6,052 bases of DNA from Chloroflexota bacterium (GTDB taxonomy: Bacteria > Chloroflexota > UBA6077). This document shows positions 1-5,077 of the stretch, piece by piece; positions within the stretch are counted from its first letter, which is position 1, and each line of letters opens with the position of its first letter. The DNA is taken from positions 1-6,052 of the forward strand of contig JAMCTB010000183.1 of the NCBI GenBank assembly GCA_023380955.1. Reading direction: 5' to 3'. The position numbers were made by a program, and so were the translations under genes. The notes under the pieces are model-generated. The model searched no databases. It saw only the letters and a program-made list of their open reading frames with translations, and was not told the origin of the DNA.

Positions 1-1265
1 CCGTTCACCTGTGCCCAGCCCGTCATACCTGCCTTTTCCTTGTGCCGCTCCTCGTACCTAGGGATGATCTGGCGGAACTGCTCCACGAAAAACGGCCGCT
101 CGGGGCGAGGTCCCACCAGGCTCATCTCCCCCAGCAGGACGTTTATGAGCTGCGGAAGCTCGTCGAAGGAAGTACGGCGCATGAATCGCCCGAGGCGCGT
201 GGTCCGGTGGTCATCCGGGGTAGCCCAAACCGGGCCTGTCTGGTCCTCGGCATCGGGCCTCATAGAGCGGAACTTCAGCAGCTCGAACGGCCTGCCGTCG
301 ATACCCACCCTCGTCTGGGCGAAGAATACCGGGCCTTTGGGCGAGGTGAGCTTTATGAACAGGGCCGTCATCATCATCAGTGGTGAAAGCAGCACCAGCG
401 TCAAGGAGCTGATCGTCAGATCCATGATGCGCTTGATGGTGAGGTTCCATCCTCGCAGGGCCACGTCCCGCACCCTGACCAGCGGGAGGCCGCCTAACTC
501 CGTTACACTGACCTCACTGGACATGATCTGGAAAACATCAGGGAACACCTTCACGTTGAGCCGTTTCTTTCCAGCCGCGTTCACCAGTTCGAGCATCTCC
601 CTGTGACTGACTGATGGTGAGGCAAAGATCACTTCGTCGACGTGGTACTCCTGAACGACGTCGGGAAGAGCGGTGATGGGGCCCAGCACAGGCATGTTAA
701 AGGGCGGCAGCAAGGTAGAATCGTCCTCCAGGAAGCCAACCACCGAGTACCCCAGCCCAGGCCACATGGATATTCGATCGTACACTATGCGCCCTGTCTC
801 CCCAGCACCTACGATCAGCAATCGTTGCTGGTCCACCCCCAGGCTTCGGAGGATGGAAATCAGGCCGAACAGCAGCAATCTGGAAATCCACAACAGGAGC
901 ACGCTGGCGCCCCAGGTCCACACCAATACCCAGCGCGGATAATCCAGCCCCTTGAAAAGCATAGTGGTACTGCCGAGGCCGAAGAGGGTGCCGGCCGACA
1001 CCGACAGGAGCACTGCGTAGAAGAGATCTATCCGCGAGGCTCCGCGTTGTGGCACGTAGAGCCGGACAGCGAACACTGTCATCACCACTCCGAGGATGAT
1101 CAAGATCATCAGGTTCTGGTAGTTCTGGAGAGGCGGCATGGTGAAGCTGGCCCTCGGCTCCAGATACAGCCGTAAATCGTAGGACATGGTGAAGGCGCCG
1201 ACCATCAACAAGATGTCCACGACAAGCAGGAACAGGCTGAAGATCGTGGTGAAGAATCGGTTCAA
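1..1265 (-). CDS. Polyprenyl-phosphate sugar-1-phosphate transferase (exopolysaccharide initiating enzyme), 3' end cut off
   Basis: Initiates exopolysaccharide or O-antigen synthesis by moving a sugar-1-phosphate from a nucleotide sugar to undecaprenyl phosphate at the inner membrane. My reverse-strand translation gives 421 complete residues with no stop. Visible in order: four hydrophobic segments (about 4-25, 52-70, 83-103, 113-140); a Rossmann-like nucleotide fold with GAGETG at 153-158; the motif KRIMDLTISS at 277-286 leading into a membrane segment (about 286-306); then the bacterial sugar transferase domain with KFRSM (331-335), FDELPQL (367-373, carrying the Asp-Glu pair that is catalytic in this family) and LVGPRPE (383-389). 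It leaves the window within GMTGWAQVN, so roughly 40-50 C-terminal residues are missing. TTG is the chosen start because GGAGGG lies 4 bases upstream and TTGA overlaps the stop of the preceding glycosyltransferase gene; the first ATG is 20 codons later, inside the first membrane segment. The layout matches five-membrane-segment WbaP/CpsE-type enzymes. Sugar specificity cannot be read from the sequence. Confidence 0.93.
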   Translation of the reverse strand, partial: MNRFFTTIFSLFLLVVDILLMVGAFTMSYDLRLYLEPRASFTMPPLQNYQNLMILIILGVVMTVFAVRLYVPQRGASRIDLFYAVLLSVSAGTLFGLGSTTMLFKGLDYPRWVLVWTWGASVLLLWISRLLLFGLISILRSLGVDQQRLLIVGAGETGRIVYDRISMWPGLGYSVVGFLEDDSTLLPPFNMPVLGPITALPDVVQEYHVDEVIFASPSVSHREMLELVNAAGKKRLNVKVFPDVFQIMSSEVSVTELGGLPLVRVRDVALRGWNLTIKRIMDLTISSLTLVLLSPLMMMTALFIKLTSPKGPVFFAQTRVGIDGRPFELLKFRSMRPDAEDQTGPVWATPDDHRTTRLGRFMRRTSFDELPQLINVLLGEMSLVGPRPERPFFVEQFRQIIPRYEERHKEKAGMTGWAQVN

Positions 1266-2161
1266 GAAACCCTCCGTGCCTCGGGCGGGCGGAGGCGGTT
1301 GACAGCAAGGGAGAAGGCACACTTTGCCCATATGCTTGATAGGATGAGCAGCCTTGGCACAAGCCCGGAGCCCGCCGCGTAGTGCTTATCGTAAAAGACC
1401 TGCATGGCCCGATAGAACTCCACGATAGTCCGGTCGGTGTGCCGCCGGCTGCTGGCTCCCTTGTGGTGGAGCACCACCACTTCGGGGTTGTAAAGCACCT
1501 TCCAGCCCCTGGCCTTTATGCGGAAGGCCCAGTCCAGGTCCTCACCGTACATAAAGAAGGCTTCGTCCAGGAAACCGGCCTGCTTTGCGGCCTCGGCCCG
1601 CACCATCATGAAGGCCCCTACCACCGAGTCCACCTCCGCCGGCTCGTCTGGATCCAGGTAGGTGAGGTTGTAGCGCCCAAATCGGCGGCTCCTGGGGAAT
1701 AACCTGCTCAGACCCAGCATGCGGTAGAACGAGACGCCAGGTGAGGGGAAGCTTCTTCGACAGGCCAGGTCGAGACTTCCATCCAATAACACCAGCTTCG
1801 GCCCCGCGATGCCCGCCTCGGGGTGAGCGTCCATGAAATCCACCATTTGCCGCAGAGCCCCGGGAGGCAACTTCGTATCGGGGTTGAGCAGCAAGTAGTA
1901 TTTCCCCTGGCAGCGAGTGAGGCCCAGATTGTTGGCGTAGGCATAGCCCCGGTTGGCGGAGCTCCTGATCAACTTCGCCCAGGGGAACTCAGACGCGACC
2001 ATGCCTGCACTGTCATCGGCAGAGGCATTGTCGACCACAAACAGCTCAAGCTCCGGTGCTCCCTCGCTTCGTTCTACCGAGTTGAGGCAGGCCCGGAGTA
2101 GCTCGCGGGTATTATAGTTGACGATAACTACGGAGAGTCTCGGCGTACTGGACAAGCTCAT
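1262..2161 (-). CDS. Family 2 glycosyltransferase, rhamnosyltransferase-like (COG1216 type)
   Basis: A complete 299-residue inverting GT-A glycosyltransferase, expected to add a sugar from a nucleotide donor to a lipid-linked polysaccharide intermediate on the cytoplasmic face of the membrane. The N-terminal strand LSVVIVNYNT (9-18) and VVDNASADDS (42-51) form the nucleotide-binding part. NPDT (93-96) stands in the DXD position that holds the metal. The segment FFMYGEDLDWAFRIKARGW (202-220) carries the ED..W acceptor/catalytic-base motif, followed by VVVLHHKGASS (228-238), all typical of WcaE/RfbF-like enzymes. The C-terminal stretch 267-288 is moderately hydrophobic and may touch the membrane. 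The ATG at 2161 is the only sensible start, because an in-frame TAA lies eight codons upstream; the ribosome site is weak (AGCGGGG abutting the ATG). It overlaps the next gene, a sugar transferase, by 4 bases and is preceded by its own promoter. Donor and acceptor are unknown. Confidence 0.93.
   Translation of the reverse strand: MSLSSTPRLSVVIVNYNTRELLRACLNSVERSEGAPELELFVVDNASADDSAGMVASEFPWAKLIRSSANRGYAYANNLGLTRCQGKYYLLLNPDTKLPPGALRQMVDFMDAHPEAGIAGPKLVLLDGSLDLACRRSFPSPGVSFYRMLGLSRLFPRSRRFGRYNLTYLDPDEPAEVDSVVGAFMMVRAEAAKQAGFLDEAFFMYGEDLDWAFRIKARGWKVLYNPEVVVLHHKGASSRRHTDRTIVEFYRAMQVFYDKHYAAGSGLVPRLLILSSIWAKCAFSLAVNRLRPPEARRVS
1270..1275 (-). promoter_or_regulatory. Ribosome binding site setting a TTG start
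   Basis: GGAGGG ends 4 bases before the TTG at 1265-1263. It lies inside the last codons of the upstream glycosyltransferase gene, whose TGA stop overlaps the TTG as TTGA. This supports the non-ATG start and suggests translational coupling. Confidence 0.75.
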
Positions 2162-2297
2162 CCCCGCTGGCGAAGACTCGCTCGTTTAACTCAATCCTCA
2201 CCTAGCGCAAAAGCCGGGTGCGACTAACGCAAGTCTCACTTAGATGTCTAGTTCCAGGCGAAATCTTGCTTACCGCAATATAGGTGTAGCTCAACCG
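2162..2297 (-). other. Untranslated leader of the glycosyltransferase / sugar transferase unit
   Basis: About 130 bases separate the predicted transcription start (near 2291) from the ATG at 2161. No open frame with a credible ribosome site is present. The stretch 2221-2300 is about 45% GC by my count, clearly lower than the flanking genes. Only short stems are visible (TAGA-TG-TCTA at 2241-2250; GCAAG/CTTGC arms at 2229-2233 and 2265-2269). I recognise no riboswitch, attenuator or U-tract terminator. Its role is unknown. Confidence 0.4.
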
Positions 2298-2327
2298 ATT
2301 ATAGAGGCGCGGGGCGCCGATGGTCAA
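2298..2327 (-). promoter_or_regulatory. Sigma70-type promoter for the downstream glycosyltransferase and sugar transferase genes
   Basis: On the minus strand the -35 box TTGACC (2327-2322) and a consensus -10 box TATAAT (2303-2298) are separated by 18 bases. The predicted start is near 2291, pointing into the gene at 2161. It begins 10 bases past the stop of the upstream glycosyltransferase, so the cluster has at least two transcription units. The spacer contains a perfect 13-base dyad, GGCGC-GGG-GCGCC on the plus strand (2306-2318). Confidence 0.72.
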
Positions 2328-2337
2328 ACGGCCGAGC

Positions 2338-3312
2338 CTACTTCTGGCGAAGCCGCCAGAGGACTCCGACTGGGTAGCCCGCCATCTTGGCCAGATCGCC
2401 CACCACGCGTATCACCGGCACCCAGGCTAGCGCCTCTGCTCTCTCGGTGGGATGCAGCCCGTCCAGTCTGGGCATCAGCCGCTGGTAAGGCCTCTGAAGA
2501 TGAAATAAACCACCCAGCGCCAGGGGGAGCAGCAGATACCACCGCTTCCGGCTGCCCAGCAGGAACCCGAGCGCACCGGCGTAGCTGGCGTAGCGGGCCG
2601 CGTGCCTGAGCGGCCACAGCTTCGCCTTGCCGTCGCCCCGAGCATACCGGAAGTACTGCGTCCAGAAGGTCCGCAGGCTCTGCCGTGGCCGGAAGAGCGC
2701 AACTGCCTCGGGCGCCCAGCCGAACACACAGCCGTTCTTGCGCAGGGCGAGGTCGAACACCACATCCTCGCAATAGTCCAGCCATTCCGGGTACCCGCCC
2801 GCCTGTCTCCAGGCCTCCCTCGTGAAGGCGACCGACCGGCTGGAGGGAAGGAATCGCGCGGGGTTCACGTCTTCCTTCGTGGGGAGGACTGTAGCGCCCA
2901 TGGCAAGCTCGAACAGAGTCCGGGGGGCGGGCTCGAAGAAGCCGCTGACCACATCCAGCCCGCCCCGCCGCCTCTCGAACGGGGTCACGAGCTGCTCCAA
3001 CCACGTCGGCTTGAGGCTGACTCCAGCATCTGTGACGGCGATGACGTCGGCGGTGGAGTGAAGTACGGCGGCGTTCCGGCCCTCGGAGATGTTGGCACCT
3101 GGCAGGCGAAGGATGGTGACATTGAGCCGGCCGGAGGCCGCGGCCCCAATCCGCTCGACGGTACCATCCGTGGAACCGCCGTCCGAGATGACGACCTCGT
3201 CGGGAAGGCGGGTCTGATTCGCGAGGGAGCCGATCAGCTCCCCGACGCTGGCTTCCTCGTTGAGGACGGTAGCGATAACGGCGACGCTGAGCGTCTTGCT
3301 CGGTTGTCCCAT
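2338..3312 (-). CDS. Family 2 glycosyltransferase (GT-A fold) with hydrophobic C-terminal region
   Basis: Predicted inverting glycosyltransferase of 324 residues acting in surface polysaccharide assembly. It has VAVIATVLNEE (10-20), SDGGSTDGT (43-51) and VTDAG (93-97, the metal-site DXD equivalent), all typical of the family 2 nucleotide-sugar domain. FTREAWRQAGGYPEWLDYCED (163-183) ends in the acidic pair used as catalytic base, followed by FDLALRKNG (186-194). RYARGDGKA (222-230) resembles the conserved arginine region after the catalytic core. Three hydrophobic stretches (about 241-253, 258-270 and 295-317) suggest membrane association. The frame stays open to a GTG at 3381, but that codon lies at or before the predicted transcription start, and the peptide up to residue 23 shows no family similarity. 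The ATG at 3312 has GAGG five bases upstream and begins the domain normally, so I chose it. It is divergent from hom and precedes the promoter of the next glycosyltransferase. Substrates are unknown. Confidence 0.92.
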   Translation of the reverse strand: MGQPSKTLSVAVIATVLNEEASVGELIGSLANQTRLPDEVVISDGGSTDGTVERIGAAASGRLNVTILRLPGANISEGRNAAVLHSTADVIAVTDAGVSLKPTWLEQLVTPFERRRGGLDVVSGFFEPAPRTLFELAMGATVLPTKEDVNPARFLPSSRSVAFTREAWRQAGGYPEWLDYCEDVVFDLALRKNGCVFGWAPEAVALFRPRQSLRTFWTQYFRYARGDGKAKLWPLRHAARYASYAGALGFLLGSRKRWYLLLPLALGGLFHLQRPYQRLMPRLDGLHPTERAEALAWVPVIRVVGDLAKMAGYPVGVLWRLRQK

Positions 3313-3315
3313 GTG

Positions 3316-3321
3316 CACCTC
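3316..3321 (-). promoter_or_regulatory. Ribosome binding site deciding the ATG start at 3312
   Basis: GAGGTG on the minus strand, with GAGG ending 5 bases before the ATG at 3312-3310. It supports this start over the in-frame GTG 69 bases upstream, which has no leader room below the mapped -10 box. Confidence 0.6.
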
Positions 3322-3382
3322 GGGAAAGTTGGCAGGAAACCAAGGGTGCGGGAGCCACCCGACCGTGGAGTGGAGACACACG

Positions 3383-3412
3383 ATAATACGTTTGGCAAGC
3401 GACCGCCGTCAA
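3383..3412 (-). promoter_or_regulatory. Sigma70-type promoter for the leftward glycosyltransferase gene
   Basis: The minus strand reads TTGACG (3412-3407), an 18-base spacer, then TATTAT (3388-3383). Each box differs from consensus by one base. The predicted start near 3376 gives a leader of about 64 bases to the ATG at 3312. It lies back to back with the hom promoter. Confidence 0.68.
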
Positions 3413-3464
3413 GTAAGTGTTGGTTCAAGATCAGCGAGGCCAGGGGTGCGCACTGAGCCGCTAG

Positions 3465-3473
3465 TGCTATAAT
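3465..3473 (+). promoter_or_regulatory. Extended -10 promoter of hom
   Basis: TGC directly followed by consensus TATAAT (3468-3473). No recognisable -35 box stands 16-18 bases upstream (the sequence there is GC-rich, around GGTGCG), which fits an extended -10 class promoter. The predicted start near 3480 leaves a leader of about 21 bases, too short for an attenuator or threonine-responsive leader peptide. Confidence 0.65.
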
Positions 3474-3488
3474 TCCGGCCACTACCCC

Positions 3489-3494
3489 GAGGAG
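3489..3494 (+). promoter_or_regulatory. Ribosome binding site of hom
   Basis: GAGGAG followed by 7 bases and the ATG at 3502. Strong match and normal spacing; fixes the hom start. Confidence 0.75.
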
Positions 3495-3501
3495 TACCTC
3501 A

Positions 3502-4791
3502 ATGAAGCAGGAAGTGAACGTCGGCCTTCTCGGCCTTGGCGTGGTCGGCTCAGCCGTCGCCACCGCCCTGATAGAGAAGTCGGAAATGGTTTCTAACCGG
3601 GTCGGCTGTCCAGTGCGGCTTCGCCGTGTTCTTGTGCGCGACAGCAGTAAGGAAAGGCCGGTACCGGCATCGCTGCTCACCTACAAGCCCTCCGACATTC
3701 TCGAGGACCCAGACGTCGACATCGTGGTGGAGCTGATGGGCGGCGAGAATCCGGCCCACGACCTCCTCCTGGACTCCATAGACCGGGGCAAACAGGTGGT
3801 CACGGCCAACAAGGAAGTGATGGCGAAGTTCGGCTCGGAGATCATGGCCGCGGCCTCCAGAGCCGGGGTGGACGTGGCCTTCGAGGCTAGCGTGGGCGGG
3901 GGCATACCGGTTGTGGGGCCGTTCAGGCAGGATCTGCTAGCGAACAACCTCCAGCAGATAAAGGCCATCATCAACGGCACCACGAACTACATCCTCTCCC
4001 GCATGTCCCAGGAGGGGATCGACTTCCAGGTCGCGCTGGAAGCCGCCCAGGCGCTGGGATACGCGGAGCCTGACCCTCGCAACGACGTCGAGGGGATCGA
4101 TGCCGCCTACAAGCTTTCGATCCTGGCGACCCTCGGCTTCCACGCACGGGTCCGTCCCACGGACATCTACACCGAGGGGATCACCCGCCTGACGGCGAAG
4201 GACTTCCGCTACGCGCGGGAGCTTGGCTACACCATCAAACTTCTGGCCATAGCCAAGCAGCTTGACGGACGGATCGAGGCGCGGGTACACCCGGCGTTCA
4301 TTCCACTCGGCTTCACGCTGGCGAGTATCGATGGGGTCTTCAACGCAGTTCACGTGGTGGGCGACCTGGTGGGGCCGGTGATGTTTTACGGAAGAGGCGC
4401 AGGGCCCGGGCCAACCTCCAGCGCCGTGGTGGCGGACGTGATCGACCTGGCGCAGCGGCTGCGGGCGGGCATGGTGATGAGGCGGCGGGTGGTCCCGCTG
4501 GACGAGTCGAAGCGAGTCATGCCGATGGAGGAGACGGAGAGCCGCTACTACCTGCGGCTGCAGGTGGCCAACCGGCCTGGCGTATTCGCCCAGATCGCCC
4601 ACGTGCTGGGGGAGGCGGAGATCAGCCTGGCCTCGGTGATTCAGAAGGAGGAGCGGGACGGCGGCCGCATGGCCGAGGTGGTGCTCACCACCTACATGGC
4701 CCGGGAGTCGGCCATGAGGAAAGCCCTGGCCGCCTTCTCCACCCTGGACATAGTGGACGAGGTGTCCAACGTGATTCGGATCGAGGACTGA
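3502..4791 (+). CDS. hom: Homoserine dehydrogenase with C-terminal ACT domain
   Basis: Reduces L-aspartate 4-semialdehyde to L-homoserine with NAD(P)H, at the branch to threonine and methionine in the cytoplasm. At 429 residues it is the usual length of the monofunctional Bacillus-type enzyme. The N-terminal Rossmann fold shows GLGVVG (11-16). VELMGG (76-81) and TANKE (101-105, Lys104) follow. The catalytic domain has FEASVGGGIP (127-136), IINGTTNYIL (156-165) and GYAEPDPRNDVEGIDAAYKL (186-205); Glu189, Asp200 and Lys204 align by spacing with Glu208, Asp219 and Lys223 of the yeast enzyme. A C-terminal ACT domain (about 349-429, with VANRPGVFAQIAHVL) is the site where threonine usually binds for feedback inhibition; whether it does here is inference. 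All expected residues are present. There is no aspartokinase fusion. thrC follows after 286 bases in the same direction. Confidence 0.98.
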   Translation: MKQEVNVGLLGLGVVGSAVATALIEKSEMVSNRVGCPVRLRRVLVRDSSKERPVPASLLTYKPSDILEDPDVDIVVELMGGENPAHDLLLDSIDRGKQVVTANKEVMAKFGSEIMAAASRAGVDVAFEASVGGGIPVVGPFRQDLLANNLQQIKAIINGTTNYILSRMSQEGIDFQVALEAAQALGYAEPDPRNDVEGIDAAYKLSILATLGFHARVRPTDIYTEGITRLTAKDFRYARELGYTIKLLAIAKQLDGRIEARVHPAFIPLGFTLASIDGVFNAVHVVGDLVGPVMFYGRGAGPGPTSSAVVADVIDLAQRLRAGMVMRRRVVPLDESKRVMPMEETESRYYLRLQVANRPGVFAQIAHVLGEAEISLASVIQKEERDGGRMAEVVLTTYMARESAMRKALAAFSTLDIVDEVSNVIRIED

Positions 4792-4793
4792 TA

Positions 4794-4821
4794 CAGCCGT
4801 CAGGTATCAGCCGTCAGGTAT
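4794..4821 (+). repeat. Two tandem copies of a 14-base unit
   Basis: The unit CAGCCGTCAGGTAT occurs twice without change (4794-4807 and 4808-4821). A partial third copy, CAGCTAT, follows. The first copy starts two bases after the hom stop codon. It forms the left end of the intergenic repeat element. Confidence 0.85.
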
Positions 4822-4840
4822 CAGCTATGATGGAAGGCTC

Positions 4841-4863
4841 GCCCGAGGCTGAAGCCATCGGGC
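4841..4863 (+). other. Hairpin downstream of hom, possible terminator without U-tract
   Basis: GCCCGAGGCT pairs with AGCC-a-TCGGGC: a 10-base-pair stem with one bulged A (4857) and a tiny GA loop. It lies 50 bases past the hom stop. No T-run follows (TGAAAGAGC), so it is not a classical intrinsic terminator; it may slow polymerase or protect the hom 3' end. Confidence 0.4.
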
Positions 4864-4874
4864 TGAAAGAGCAA

Positions 4875-4887
4875 AGCCCTTCGGGCT
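4875..4887. repeat. Small perfect hairpin
   Basis: AGCCC-TTC-GGGCT, a 5-base stem with a 3-base loop, inside the intergenic repeat element. The GGGCT/AGCCC words also occur in the hairpin just upstream, so the two could pair alternatively. Confidence 0.45.
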
Positions 4888-4914
4888 AGGACCGAGGACA
4901 AATGGCTTTGTAGG

Positions 4915-4934
4915 GGCCGGCGGGGCCGCCGGCC
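4915..4934. repeat. Strong 9-base-pair GC palindrome
   Basis: GGCCGGCGG and CCGCCGGCC are perfect inverted copies around a central GG, making a 20-base, all-G/C structure. It is the most stable fold in the window and sits mid-way between hom and thrC. No T-run follows. Confidence 0.6.
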
Positions 4935-4959
4935 GCCAGTGGCGCGAGACGAACCGGTG

Positions 4960-4982
4960 GGCGGCTCGGCAGGAGCCTCGCC
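4960..4982. repeat. Bulged hairpin in the repeat core
   Basis: GGCTC (4963-4967) pairs with GAGCC (4973-4977) around GGCAG, and the stem extends with GGC/GCC across a 2-base bulge. It is part of the intergenic repeat element. Confidence 0.4.
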
Positions 4983-5067
4983 CTCCCGGGCTGGGGAGAA
5001 TGCCGTACCCCGCGGAGAGCGCCCGCAACTCGCTGTTGACTGATTGCTGATAGCTGACAGCTCACAT

Positions 5068-5073
5068 GAGGAG
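5068..5073 (+). promoter_or_regulatory. Ribosome binding site of thrC
   Basis: GAGGAG followed by TGAT and the ATG at 5078. An in-frame ATG at 5066 would add four residues (MRSD) but has no ribosome site ahead of it and overlaps this one, so 5078 is preferred. The site lies just outside the right arm of the repeat element. Confidence 0.65.
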
Positions 5074-5077
5074 TGAT

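Larger units (their letters stand above)
4795..5062. mobile_element. MITE-like or palindromic intergenic repeat element between hom and thrC
   Basis: The left arm (4795-4817) and right arm (5040-5062) are imperfect inverted repeats matching at 19 of 23 positions by my alignment, both built on AGCYGTCAGSTATCAGC. Between them lie at least four hairpin-forming sequences. No transposase or credible gene is present: a 67-codon minus frame (5028-4825) has repeat-derived composition. No target-site duplication is obvious. The core segment around 4959-4990 (GGCTCGGCAGGAGCC followed by pyrimidine-rich sequence) resembles, from memory, a class of intergenic repeat found in many copies in some environmental bacterial genomes; I cannot confirm this here. 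It could equally be a static palindromic repeat rather than a mobile element. Confidence 0.5.

Noticed and set aside
40..606. A 188-codon plus-strand open frame with an ATG
   Set aside because: It is antisense to the catalytic domain of the sugar transferase and has no plausible ribosome site or domain.
697..1362. A 221-codon open frame on the minus strand over the sugar transferase N-terminus
   Set aside because: It is in a different frame from the real gene on the same strand. The real frame gives membrane segments, GAGETG and the full transferase motifs; this one gives none.
2324..3412. A 362-codon minus-strand frame, longer than the glycosyltransferase it overlaps
   Set aside because: It is Arg/Gly/Ala-rich with no family motifs, while the frame ending at 2338 carries the complete glycosyltransferase signature.
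2602..3456. A 284-codon open frame on the plus strand, antisense to the first glycosyltransferase
   Set aside because: It has no recognisable domain and covers a gene with full family 2 motifs on the other strand. Long antisense frames are common in GC-rich DNA.
3474..3501. Possible threonine attenuator or riboswitch ahead of hom
   Set aside because: The leader is only about 21 bases, with no leader peptide, terminator stem or known riboswitch core.
4794..4828. Short direct repeats considered as a CRISPR fragment
   Set aside because: The 14-base units are directly adjacent with no spacers and no cas gene is present.
4825..5028. A 67-codon minus-strand frame in the hom-thrC gap
   Set aside because: It is built from the repeat element's hairpins. 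Such repeats often yield spurious small open frames.
5036..5064. Possible promoter for thrC starting with TTGACT at 5036-5041
   Set aside because: At 17-18 bases downstream the sequence is AGCTCA/GCTCAC, not a -10 box. The TTGACT lies at the inner edge of the repeat's right arm.
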